A DNA stretch of 64,000 nt, from the NCBI RefSeq assembly GCF_002149015.1, contig NZ_NGFO01000001.1, forward strand, positions 310,001 through 374,000, given 5' to 3'. Source of the DNA: Gordonia lacunae (lineage in GTDB: Bacteria > Actinomycetota > Actinomycetes > Mycobacteriales > Mycobacteriaceae). The position numbers and the translations under genes were made by a program. The notes beneath the pieces were generated by a model. It did no database searches. It was not told where the DNA came from and saw only the letters and a program-made list of their open reading frames with translations. Shown here one piece after another: positions 53,126 through 60,793 of the stretch (the first letter of the stretch is position 1; every line of letters starts with the position of its first letter).

Positions 53126-54292
53126 CTAGGCGGTGGACTCCGCCGACTCGCTGCCGGAACTGTCGTCACCGGAGCGGTCGCTCGATTCGGAGTCGGCATC
53201 GCCCGATCCGGGATCGCCGCCTTCCGCCGGGTCGACCGATCCCGGGCTGCCGGGCTGCTCGGGCCGGTTGTCGTCGACCTGCTCACCTGCGTGCGGATTG
53301 TCGCCGGGGTTCGCGCTGTCCTCGCGCTCGGTCGGCGTATCCGTACCGCCGTCGACGTCGGTGTCCGGCCGGGTCTCTCGATCCACGCGCCGTGGTTCTC
53401 CGGAGTCCCGGGGTGGCTCGGCATCGGTGCCCGCGTCGGAGCGGGTCTCGATGTCGCGGGTCTCCGTGTTCGGCTCGATGGGCCGGCCGCGGGGTGGTTC
53501 GGCGGCGTCCGGTTCGCCGCGGGTGTCCGGGTCGGTGCGAGGTGTCTCGACGGGCCGTTCGGTTCTCGGGGGGACGCTGCCCCGACCCAGCGACTTCAGG
53601 AGCGCGGAGACGAGCGGGATGGTCTCGAGCCAGGCCCGAATGCTCCACGGCCCCCGCGGATCCGACACCAGGACGATGACCGGTCCATCGGTGTCGGTCG
53701 GGGGCGGAGGCGTCAGGCTGGTGCCACCATCGGGTACGCCGGGTCCGCCGGAACCCTGGGCGTCGCCGGTGTAGACGACGAAGGGGCTGTTCGCATCCAG
53801 GCCGGCGATGACGGTCATGACCGCCAGGTTCTGTTGCACCGCTCGTTCTTTGGTCTCGTCGTCGAACTCGGTGGACAGTACGGCGCGGGTTCGGGGGCCG
53901 CTGGCGATGATGGGACCGATCGACTGCGGATGGTCGATGACCAGGGTCCGAGGAGCGCCGGCGACGGGCAGGTCTCGTGTGAAGAGGGTGTCGGCGGCGG
54001 CCGGGGAAGCCGCGAGAATTCCCCGCGTGGGGTGACCGACGGCAACCTGCGGGGGCTGATTCGGGAGCAGCGATGTGGTGTGCGCCTGTGCCGCGACCTG
54101 GACGGTGGCGGGTGCGGCGAGGGCGTGGACCAGGGTGGTGGCGTTGATCGACGCGACTGCCGTCGGGATCACCGTGCAGAGCGAGAGTGCGGCGAGGGTC
54201 AGGGAGGTACCGGCGACGCCCGAGGGTCGCCGAAGAGGACCGCCGCCGTCGTTGTCGACGGCGCGGTGCGTGCCGCGCCGATGTGATGCCAC
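53126..54292 (-). CDS. Exported protein with long acidic low-complexity tail
   Basis: 388 residues from GTG 54292, chosen because GAGGGGG lies 8 bp upstream; an ATG at 54343 is an alternative. An N-terminal signal region (GVAGTSLTLAALSLCTVIPTAVAS) precedes a central domain of about 160 residues (TLVIDHPQSIGPIIASGPRTRAVLSTEFDDE, NLAVMTVIAGLDANSPFVVYTGDAQG, PVIVLVSDPRGPWSIRAWLETIPLVSALLKSLG). The last 150 residues are Pro/Asp/Glu/Ser/Arg-rich and disordered. No family was recognised. A surface role is inferred. The opposite strand is also open for 331 codons owing to the biased composition. Confidence 0.65.
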   Translation of the reverse strand: MASHRRGTHRAVDNDGGGPLRRPSGVAGTSLTLAALSLCTVIPTAVASINATTLVHALAAPATVQVAAQAHTTSLLPNQPPQVAVGHPTRGILAASPAAADTLFTRDLPVAGAPRTLVIDHPQSIGPIIASGPRTRAVLSTEFDDETKERAVQQNLAVMTVIAGLDANSPFVVYTGDAQGSGGPGVPDGGTSLTPPPPTDTDGPVIVLVSDPRGPWSIRAWLETIPLVSALLKSLGRGSVPPRTERPVETPRTDPDTRGEPDAAEPPRGRPIEPNTETRDIETRSDAGTDAEPPRDSGEPRRVDRETRPDTDVDGGTDTPTEREDSANPGDNPHAGEQVDDNRPEQPGSPGSVDPAEGGDPGSGDADSESSDRSGDDSSGSESAESTA

Positions 54293-54441
54293 CCCTGGGC
54301 CCCCTCTTTGTCGATCAGATAGTAGACGACGCAGGGGTGGCATGGTGTCGTCTGAATGACGCGAATCGGGACATCTGCTCGGTGCGTCGAGCCGGCACCG
54401 GTCGGTGACGTCATCGTGGTGCGGCAACGGGGCCGACATGG

Positions 54442-54514
54442 AGCCGCCCAGGGGAATCGAACCCCTGACCTATTCATTACGAGTGAATTGCTCTACCGAC
54501 TGAGCTAGGGCGGC
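54442..54514 (-). tRNA. tRNA-Thr (anticodon CGT)
   Basis: A 73-nt cloverleaf on the reverse strand. The acceptor GCCGCCC pairs with GGGCGGC, the D arm is AGCTCAGTCGGTAGAGC, the anticodon stem is TTCACT/AATGAA-like with anticodon CGT, and the T arm is CAGGGGTTCGATTCCCCTG. There is no encoded CCA. No copy of its 3' end was found elsewhere in the window, so there is no sign of an integrated element using it here. Confidence 0.96.
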
Positions 54515-54615
54515 GTGCTACGCGAGGCAGCGCAGACGAGTCTAGCGAGGGTCCGGGAACGAACAAAACCCGGGTCGTCGACGCGGGTGATGCCTCCGTC
54601 GGAGCGCTGGTCGGC

Positions 54616-55467
54616 TCAGCCCGGGAAGTCCGAGCCACAGGCGACGGGCACCCGGTGATCCGGGTCGAGCGCGTTGCGGACCAGCGCCCCGACGGTCGGG
54701 GAGTAGGCCATCCCGACATGACCGATCTTCGACGCCGGGCACACATCCTGGACCAGCGTGTTGGTGATGTTCGGACCGGGCGGCATCAGGGTGAGCACGT
54801 ACGGGGTCGAGATCTCGTCGTAGCGCGTCGCGAGGTTCACGTACGTGATCGCGGGATGTCGCGGGCCCCAATAGCTCTGTCCGGGAGCCCGAGCCGGCAG
54901 CCGATCGGTGATGGAGCCGACCCGCGAATAGCCGCGGTTCGACGCGGACAGTCCGACGATCGTGCCCACCTGGGCCGCGCGTCCGGGTAGCTGGGTGACG
55001 AGCTGGGCGATCGCGCCGCCCTGGCTGTGGCCGACGAAGTCGACCTGCCTGGCGCCGGTGGCGGTCAGGACTCGTCCGACGAAGGCCGAGACCGCGCGGG
55101 CGGATTGCTCCTTGTTGCCCAGACCTCCCGTGGTGCCGCTCCAACTGGTCTGGCCGTAGGTCAGGCTGAACACGCAGTAGCCCGCATTCGCCAGTGTGGG
55201 AGCGAGGTACGCCCAGTTGGCGCTCTGGTTCATGGCCGTCGCGTGCAGCAGCACGACGGGGTTGCGGCCGTCACGGTCGCGGCAGTCGAAGCGGTTGGCG
55301 CCGGGAGGCGACTCCGATGCCGGGTTCAGGTACCGAGAGGCGATGGCGGTCACCGCATCGGTCGTGACCGGAAACGGCGTGGCGTGCGCGGTGCCCGCGA
55401 CGAGACACAGGATCGTGGCCGCCATCGCGATGAACGCCGACGTGACCCCGGTTCGGATGCGGTTCAT
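54616..55467 (-). CDS. Secreted lipase/esterase (class 2, EstA-like)
   Basis: 283 residues from ATG 55467. A signal peptide is present (VTSAFIAMAATILCLVAGTAHA). The mature enzyme has NPVVLLHATAMNQSANWAYLAPTLANAGYCVFSLTYG, the nucleophile elbow DFVGHSQGGAIAQL (Ser), an acidic residue in LATRYDEISTP, and a His in GHVGMAYSP. Four Cys residues can form disulfides. The family comprises extracellular triacylglycerol lipases and esterases of actinobacteria. The frame extends 29 codons upstream but lacks family similarity there. Confidence 0.9.
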   Translation of the reverse strand: MNRIRTGVTSAFIAMAATILCLVAGTAHATPFPVTTDAVTAIASRYLNPASESPPGANRFDCRDRDGRNPVVLLHATAMNQSANWAYLAPTLANAGYCVFSLTYGQTSWSGTTGGLGNKEQSARAVSAFVGRVLTATGARQVDFVGHSQGGAIAQLVTQLPGRAAQVGTIVGLSASNRGYSRVGSITDRLPARAPGQSYWGPRHPAITYVNLATRYDEISTPYVLTLMPPGPNITNTLVQDVCPASKIGHVGMAYSPTVGALVRNALDPDHRVPVACGSDFPG

Positions 55468-55519
55468 GGAGGGAATTGTCGCCGACCGGACCGTAGCGGC
55501 ACGGCGTTTCGGCGTACCG

Positions 55520-56101
55520 CTACTCGGAGTCGCGTCGACGGAATTCGACGCCACGCGGCGACAGTTCGTAGCCGACGACGAGGCTGTCGGTCAGTCCGAG
55601 CTTCTTGAGCTTGGTGATGTCCTGCTTCAATCCCGCTCTCTCGCGGCCGAGTTCGGCCGCGAGGTCGGTGGACACCACCCCTGGGCGGCGGGCGATCACG
55701 TCGAGCACGTCACGCGTCCACGGTCCGCGAGTGGACCGCGCGTCCATACGATCGAGGCGGGTCCGGATCTCGTCGACATCGTCGTCGGACAGATCGTCAT
55801 CGGCGCGCAGAGCGATTCGCGGGTCCTCGCCGATACACCGCAGTCCGATCCGGTACGTCGGGTTGTGGACGTTGACGCACAGGGCGGCGCGGACGTCGTC
55901 GGCGGCGTCGTATCCCGCGCGACGTGCTTCGTCGTCCGTGATCCGCTCGGGGTCGACGCGCTGCATGGACGTCACCTCGATCACGTGCGTCAGCGCGATG
56001 AAGCTCGAGCCCGGATGTATGCGCGGGTCCCCCCATCGCCGGAAGGCGAGGTCGACGGTTCCATCGGCGACCCCGCGAGCGACTGCGGCCGTGAGAAGCA
56101 C
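55520..56101 (-). CDS. ASCH-like domain protein with C-terminal winged helix
   Basis: 193 residues from GTG 56101. The first 110 residues show an ASCH/PUA-like layout: VDLAFRRWGDPRIHPGSSFIALTHVIEVTSMQRVDPERITDDEARRAGYDAAD, a pattern where a nucleic-acid-binding beta-barrel follows the R-W-G loop. The last 70 residues look like a winged helix (TRDVLDVIARRPGVVSTDLAAELGRERAGLKQDITKLKKLGL). The combination suggests an RNA- or modified-base-binding regulatory protein. The function is not established. Confidence 0.7.
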   Translation of the reverse strand: MLLTAAVARGVADGTVDLAFRRWGDPRIHPGSSFIALTHVIEVTSMQRVDPERITDDEARRAGYDAADDVRAALCVNVHNPTYRIGLRCIGEDPRIALRADDDLSDDDVDEIRTRLDRMDARSTRGPWTRDVLDVIARRPGVVSTDLAAELGRERAGLKQDITKLKKLGLTDSLVVGYELSPRGVEFRRRDSE

Positions 56102-56321
56102 AGTCGCGACCTTAGCCAGCGGGCCGGCGCGGTGCAGGATCCGTGGTCAGACGCCTGTGTCACCCCTGTGGACGACAGCTGAGAGGTCGCTGAGAGCTGT
56201 TGTAGGGTAACCCGAGGTCAGCGACGGCATTGCCGACGTCTTCGGGGGACCCCCTGCGTCGTGCCGTCGTCGAACGCAACTTCACGACGACATGATCACC
56301 GGCCGGGGGGAGGGATCTTTG

Positions 56322-57200
56322 GTGCCGCCGCGCGTTCTCGCACTGTGGTTTCCCGACGTCCCACCGTGGCCTGCCGTCGATGCGACACCCGCCGCCGATC
56401 TGGCCGCTCACCTGGCCCGACACCGTTCCGTCGGCCCAGCTCACGACGCTCCGCAACCGGCGGCGGTGGCCGTGCTCGAGCGTCCGATTCCGGTGTTCGA
56501 GGAGCCGGCCCGGACGCCGATCCCGGTGGCAGACGTCGTTGTTCCGCGTCCCTCTTCTGAGCTCGACGCGTTCCTCGCCGAGGCCGAGAAGTCGGTGCGG
56601 GCACAGCGTAAGACCGGGTCGGGCAAGCGCAGGGAACGTCGTCCCCACGCCGGTTCGCCCCTGCGAATAGCGGGTGCGGTAGCAGCGATTCTTGTGATCG
56701 TGACCACAGTTCTGGGTGTGGTCCTGGCTCAGGGCGGTGAGCCCGAGTCGGCAACGGCGTCGACGCCGAGCACCGACGCCGCGTCGGACCCGCTCATTCC
56801 GTCCACCTCGGCAGTAGCGAGCGAGCCCGCCTGTACGCAGCGACCGGTGGGGGCGGGGACGACGGTGTCCGACGGCGACGACGCCGGCAATCAGGAATCG
56901 GGTGCCGGAGCGATCCGCGCCTTCAACCATGCCTATTACGTCCTGCGCTCGGCGAAGGCGGCACGCGCGGTCGCAGCCCCGGGCGCGGTGGCCTCCGAGT
57001 ACGTCATGCAGCAGTACATCAACCAGCGACCGCTCGGGACCCGGCACTGCCTGACCGTCTCCGACCGCGGATCCGGCGAGTACTCGGTGGTGCTGACCGA
57101 ACTGCAGCCCGACGCGGCGCCCATCACCTACCGGCAGGTCATCCGCACCACGACCGCCGGCGGCAAGTCCTACATCCAGTCGATTCGATCCGTTGAGTGA
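56322..57200 (+). CDS. Single-pass membrane protein with extracytoplasmic domain, first gene of the secreted-protein cluster
   Basis: 292 residues from GTG 56322, chosen because a GGGGGGAGGG stretch precedes it; ATG 56292 is an alternative. The N-terminal 110 residues are cytoplasmic and Pro/Ala-rich (PPRVLALWFPDVPPWPAVDA), followed by a basic patch, one membrane helix (IAGAVAAILVIVTTVLGVVLAQ), a Ser/Thr-rich linker and a C-terminal domain of about 100 residues (AIRAFNHAYYVLRSAKAAR...QYINQRPLGTRHCLTVS...YSVVLTELQ). That domain resembles an NTF2-like fold by eye, the topology of VirB8/TcpC proteins, but no motif proves it. It lies 43 bp before the glycine-rich protein gene. Confidence 0.65.
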   Translation: MPPRVLALWFPDVPPWPAVDATPAADLAAHLARHRSVGPAHDAPQPAAVAVLERPIPVFEEPARTPIPVADVVVPRPSSELDAFLAEAEKSVRAQRKTGSGKRRERRPHAGSPLRIAGAVAAILVIVTTVLGVVLAQGGEPESATASTPSTDAASDPLIPSTSAVASEPACTQRPVGAGTTVSDGDDAGNQESGAGAIRAFNHAYYVLRSAKAARAVAAPGAVASEYVMQQYINQRPLGTRHCLTVSDRGSGEYSVVLTELQPDAAPITYRQVIRTTTAGGKSYIQSIRSVE

Positions 57201-57243
57201 GTTTTCGTCCGCCACCGCGGGCACACCAGAGAGGTAGTCGGTA

Positions 57244-58449
57244 ATGAGTCATGGTCGGGGTCGGCACCGGAAGCGTCGTGTGCCGAGTGGTCCATTGCTG
57301 TCGGTGACGTCGGCGGTGGTCGCGGTGTCGATCACCGCGGGCGCCGGGGCGGCGTTCGCGGTTCCGGAGCAGGGCGGAACCAGCCCGGGTGACACGGCTC
57401 CCGGTCAGGGCGGCACGAGTCCGGGGGATGTGTCCCCGGACGGTGGCGCCGGTGCGGAGGCGACGGTGGAGCCGATCGTGGTTCCCGGTCCGGGCAGCAT
57501 CCCCGGTCCGCCGGTGGAGGCGCCGTATCAGGCGTACACCGCGCCGGGGTCGCAGTCTTATGACGAGCCCTACACCCCGCTGATCAACAATCGGGTGGCA
57601 CCGCGGGTTGCGCCGCCGGTCCGGCCGATCGCGCCGCCGCCGGAGAAGATCCGTGTGGGCAACTTCGTCACCGACATCCCTGAGGGCATGTCGAAGCGTG
57701 ATGTGAACTCGATCAATGCGTGGTCGGCCTATGGTGAGGCGAAGATCGCGCAGGGTCTGATCTCGGCTGGTGTTCCTGAGGACGAGGCGACTCGTCGTGC
57801 GGCTGCGACGATCATCGGCGTGATGGCTGGTGGTACCGCCGGTGCTGTCGCACTGGGCATTCCGTCGGCGGTCGTGGGGGCGGTCGGGGGAGCGGGAGTG
57901 GGCGCGAGCGCCGGCGCAATAGTGGGCATCTTTACGACCCTTGGGCTGACTTCAGGTGCTGACGCGTTGGCGGGCGCGGGCATCGGTGCTGCGGTTGGCG
58001 GTATCGGCGCAGGCGTAGCGGGTGCGGTTATCGGTGCAGCCATCGGGGGCACGGCAGGCGGACTGCTGGCGTACTCGCTCGGTGCCGGAGATCCCGGTGC
58101 GAACCCTGATGAGCCGTGGCGCCAGAACGGGCCGCGTCACGCGCTGCCAGAATCTGGCCCGAATCAATTCGAATTTCACTTGTCATCGGACCAGGCCCGT
58201 CTTTCGGGGCTGCCTGCTGTCGACTATGTCGTGAATCATCGCGGTGACGTCGACGCGCAGGTTGGCACGTCGACCTTCAAATGGACTGGTGTACAGGCTC
58301 GTTCGCCCTACGCTGTGTTGGGACCACAAGTTGAGAAGTCAGTCCGTGATTGGACGCGGGCGCAATCTGAGAATCTCAAGAACGCGGTCCCAGGGAGTAA
58401 CGTGCTGTGGCCCGGAGAGGATGACGACAGTAAAGCATTCAGGCAGTGA
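57244..58449 (+). CDS. Exported protein with glycine-zipper hydrophobic domain
   Basis: 401 residues. A signal peptide with a basic start (RGRHRKRR) ends near residue 39 (AAFA-VPEQ). Residues 40-135 are Gly/Pro-rich with a repeated GGTSPGD motif. Residues 146-185 are a helical polar segment (MSKRDVNSINAWSAYGEAKIAQ). Residues 186-283 are a long Gly/Ala-rich hydrophobic region with G-x3-G spacing (GVMAGGTAGAVALG, GAVGGAGVGASAGAIVG, GIGAAVGGIGAGVAGAVIGAAIGG). The C-terminal 115 residues are polar. Such glycine-zipper regions occur in pore-forming peptides and membrane-inserting toxins; that role is inferred. GC content declines towards its 3' end. Confidence 0.75.
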   Translation: MSHGRGRHRKRRVPSGPLLSVTSAVVAVSITAGAGAAFAVPEQGGTSPGDTAPGQGGTSPGDVSPDGGAGAEATVEPIVVPGPGSIPGPPVEAPYQAYTAPGSQSYDEPYTPLINNRVAPRVAPPVRPIAPPPEKIRVGNFVTDIPEGMSKRDVNSINAWSAYGEAKIAQGLISAGVPEDEATRRAAATIIGVMAGGTAGAVALGIPSAVVGAVGGAGVGASAGAIVGIFTTLGLTSGADALAGAGIGAAVGGIGAGVAGAVIGAAIGGTAGGLLAYSLGAGDPGANPDEPWRQNGPRHALPESGPNQFEFHLSSDQARLSGLPAVDYVVNHRGDVDAQVGTSTFKWTGVQARSPYAVLGPQVEKSVRDWTRAQSENLKNAVPGSNVLWPGEDDDSKAFRQ

Positions 58450-58505
58450 GCTGAAGTGCGCGAGATGGCCTGCATCGATTCTGTGTAGAACTAAGAGAGT
58501 ATGAA

Positions 58506-58991
58506 ATGAAGAAGCCGGTGGTGGCAATTTGCGTTGCGGTAGTCGCGATGTTCAGTGTCTTGTTCGGTGGAGGGAACGCGTCCGCTACTCCAATGCAGAA
58601 CTTCAGTACAAATGGCACGACGTTCGGGACATTTGGTGACCATTCCTTCTGCCGCGGTGCCATTACATACAAGGTGGACGGGGTGGCGAAGAAGCGCGGA
58701 GTGGTCCGGGTCACCGCGACTTCGCACGGCTTCTCGGGCCAGGGTCCGAGCTGGTTTCGCAACCCCAACTGTCGAGTCCTGTTTCGATCGGCCTTTACGA
58801 GTAGCAGAGGGCTGGATCTTGAAAAGTGGACGATCGGACCATTCGGTTCAAGGCCCGGCCAGAAGAAGGTCTGGGAAGTCGTCACTGGCTCAGGCCTGGC
58901 GACGGTAGGTATCACGACTTACGCAGTTAACAGCGCGGTTCGTGTTCCCCAAGCTCCAGCTGGTCCTGCCTTCTTCATGGCGGTCCCGTGA
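58506..58991 (+). CDS. Secreted two-cysteine protein, paralogue 1
   Basis: 161 residues. Signal peptide 1-27 (VVAICVAVVAMFSVLFGGGNASA). The mature protein starts near TPMQNFSTNG and has the landmarks GTFGDHSFCRGA, KKRGVVRVTATSHGF, a W-x-RNPNCRVL block, LEKWTIGPFG and KVWEVVTGSG. The two Cys residues are positioned to form a disulfide. The family was not recognised. It is the first of three tandem paralogues, with a 56-bp gap after the glycine-zipper gene. Its codons are less GC-biased than in flanking genes. Confidence 0.75.
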   Translation: MKKPVVAICVAVVAMFSVLFGGGNASATPMQNFSTNGTTFGTFGDHSFCRGAITYKVDGVAKKRGVVRVTATSHGFSGQGPSWFRNPNCRVLFRSAFTSSRGLDLEKWTIGPFGSRPGQKKVWEVVTGSGLATVGITTYAVNSAVRVPQAPAGPAFFMAVP

Positions 58992-59041
58992 ATGAGTTCA
59001 AACTGACATGTCGTCGCTATAGAGATACCCGAGGGGTTGGT

Positions 59042-59524
59042 ATGAAAAGGTTGGTAGTAGCACTATCCGCTGTGGGGCTCATGTTCTCGGTGGCGTTTGC
59101 GGGTGCCGGAAGCGCATCTGCGGCTCCTCTGCAGATACTTCAGACGAGCAGTACCACGTTCGGCACTTTCGGCGACCATTCGTTCTGCCGCGGCGCTCTT
59201 TCGGTGAGGTGGCAAAGTGTCCCGAACAAGCGTGGTGTCGTCCGTGTAACCGCGACCTCGCATGGATTTGGTGGCGACGGCGCGACGTGGAAGCGCAATC
59301 CCAAGTGTCGTGTACTTCTACTAACGCAGACGACGAGCATCCGTGGTCTGTATGTCCAGAAGTGGGTGCCCGCGTCGTTCGGGCCGCGACGAGGTATTGC
59401 GAAGAGCTGGGATGTTATGACTGGCTCCGGATTCGCCAATATTGCTGTTATGCCGTACTCGGCGAACGGGCCGGTGCCACTGCGCCAAGGATACGGCGCT
59501 GGCGCCAACATGATCGTTCCCTAA
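59042..59524 (+). CDS. Secreted two-cysteine protein, paralogue 2
   Basis: 160 residues from ATG 59042, chosen for GAGGGG 5 bp upstream; a GTG at 58988 overlaps the previous stop. Signal peptide 1-28 (LVVALSAVGLMFSVAFAGAGSASA). Shared blocks: GTFGDHSFCRGA, KRGVVRVTATSHGF, W-KRNPKCRVL, VQKWVPASFGPRRG and SWDVMTGSGF. It is closest to paralogue 1 in the first half and to paralogue 3 in the second. Its role is unknown. Confidence 0.75.
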   Translation: MKRLVVALSAVGLMFSVAFAGAGSASAAPLQILQTSSTTFGTFGDHSFCRGALSVRWQSVPNKRGVVRVTATSHGFGGDGATWKRNPKCRVLLLTQTTSIRGLYVQKWVPASFGPRRGIAKSWDVMTGSGFANIAVMPYSANGPVPLRQGYGAGANMIVP

Positions 59525-59553
59525 TGGCGTTTGAACTCGACGAAGGACGTACC

Positions 59554-60033
59554 GTGAAACGAGTTCTTGCAATTGTCGGGCTGGCGGTGTCGGCCGTTCT
59601 GTGCGTCTTTGCCACAGGTTCGGCGTCCGCGGCTCCGATTCCCCAGGTTTCGACTACCGGCTACAACTTCGGGATATTCGGCGACCACTCTTACTGCCGG
59701 GGTGCGGTCAACGCGACTGTGGATGCGCCGAAGGGTAAGCGGGGTGTAGTCAGGGTCACGGTGCGATCGCATGGGTTCACCGGGGCTGGGGCGAGTTGGA
59801 AGCGTAATCCGAATTGCCGAGTGCTGTTTGGGAACTACTACACCAGCGTGCGGGGTTACAACCTGGAAAAGTGGGTTACCGCAACGTTCGGCCCGCGCGC
59901 AGGCGAGAAGAAGGTGTGGGAGATCAACACCGGCTCAGGACCAGTCAGCCTTGGGTTCGGTGGGTTCTCGCCCAATAGCCCAGTTCGAGTCCCTTCCGGC
60001 TACGGTTCGACCATCTACATGCTCGTTCCCTGA
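59554..60033 (+). CDS. Secreted two-cysteine protein, paralogue 3
   Basis: 159 residues from GTG 59554, preferred because GAAGGA lies 6 bp upstream; ATG 59524 overlaps the previous stop. Signal peptide 1-26 (VLAIVGLAVSAVLCVFATGSASA). The family blocks are FGIFGDHSYCRGA, GKRGVVRVTVRSHGF, W-KRNPNCRVL, LEKWVTATFGPRAG and KVWEINTGSG. The aromatic residues in the FGDHS block and the two cysteines are invariant in all three copies. It ends 6 bp before the MinD-like gene. Confidence 0.75.
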   Translation: MKRVLAIVGLAVSAVLCVFATGSASAAPIPQVSTTGYNFGIFGDHSYCRGAVNATVDAPKGKRGVVRVTVRSHGFTGAGASWKRNPNCRVLFGNYYTSVRGYNLEKWVTATFGPRAGEKKVWEINTGSGPVSLGFGGFSPNSPVRVPSGYGSTIYMLVP

Positions 60034-60039
60034 CCCCCT

Positions 60040-60747
60040 ATGACCAACCCGACCACACCACGCGACGACGACCCGCAGGCTTGGGCCGAGCGGGCCGCCG
60101 TCGTGTGCGGGACCGCGGGCGGTGTTGGGACGTCGGTCGTTTCGGCGCTGCTCGCCGAGCACCGGGCGTCGTCGACGCTCGGTCTGCTGTCGTGGTGGGT
60201 GGACGCGTCGGGCAACGACTGCGACATCGAACTGCGGCTCCGTGGGTCGGGTAACCCCGAACTGTTGCGCACGGCGTCGGGGACGGGTCTGTGGCTGCCT
60301 CCCGAGGAGGCGACGGTCACCGACGCCGTCGTCGAGACGTGGCGGCAGGGTGCGGTTCCCGTCGTCGATGCCGGTGCGCATCCGCTGACGTTGCTCCCCG
60401 AACTCGCCGAGGACGATCTTCCGAACCTCACGCCGGTGCTCGTCATCGCGGCACGCCCCGACCTGCTCAATCGCGCGCGCGTCGTCTTCACCGAATGGGA
60501 CCGGGCCGGGGTGCTGGAGAAGACGATCGTCGTCATCTCGTCTCAGCTACCGACCACCCACCACGACGGGCTCGCCGACATGCTGGTCAATGTGGTGTCC
60601 GGTGCGGTCGGCGGCGTGATCGGCCTCGACTACGACCCCGTGATCGGCGCCGGCACCGCCCTCGACCAGGGCGCGCGCCGCGGGTGCCTCCCGGCGACGC
60701 ACCAGACCATCGCGACTCTCGCCGCGGCGACCACGAACAGGCGCTGA
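60040..60747 (+). CDS. MinD/CpaE-like protein with a lysine-less P-loop
   Basis: 235 residues from ATG 60040. The N-terminal AAVVCGTAGGVGTSVVSALLAEH occupies the Walker A position of MinD/ParA-type proteins, but both Lys positions are lost (GTAGGVGTS), so ATP hydrolysis is doubtful. Later strands fit the fold (LGLLSWWVDASG, VPVVDAGAHP, PVLVIAARPDLLNRARVVFTEWDRAGV, TIVVISSQLP). Ssd at 33.5 kb has a similarly lysine-poor loop. No Shine-Dalgarno is visible, and only 6 bp separate it from the last secreted paralogue, suggesting translational coupling. Confidence 0.65.
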   Translation: MTNPTTPRDDDPQAWAERAAVVCGTAGGVGTSVVSALLAEHRASSTLGLLSWWVDASGNDCDIELRLRGSGNPELLRTASGTGLWLPPEEATVTDAVVETWRQGAVPVVDAGAHPLTLLPELAEDDLPNLTPVLVIAARPDLLNRARVVFTEWDRAGVLEKTIVVISSQLPTTHHDGLADMLVNVVSGAVGGVIGLDYDPVIGAGTALDQGARRGCLPATHQTIATLAAATTNRR

Positions 60748-60793
60748 CCGGCCCCCTTTCGCAATCCCGAGGAAGCGGGCAGCATGGGGCGGT

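Noticed and set aside
54442-54514. tRNA-Thr as an integration site for a genomic island
   Set aside because: No repeated copy of its 3' end, no integrase and no phage or plasmid genes were seen on either side.
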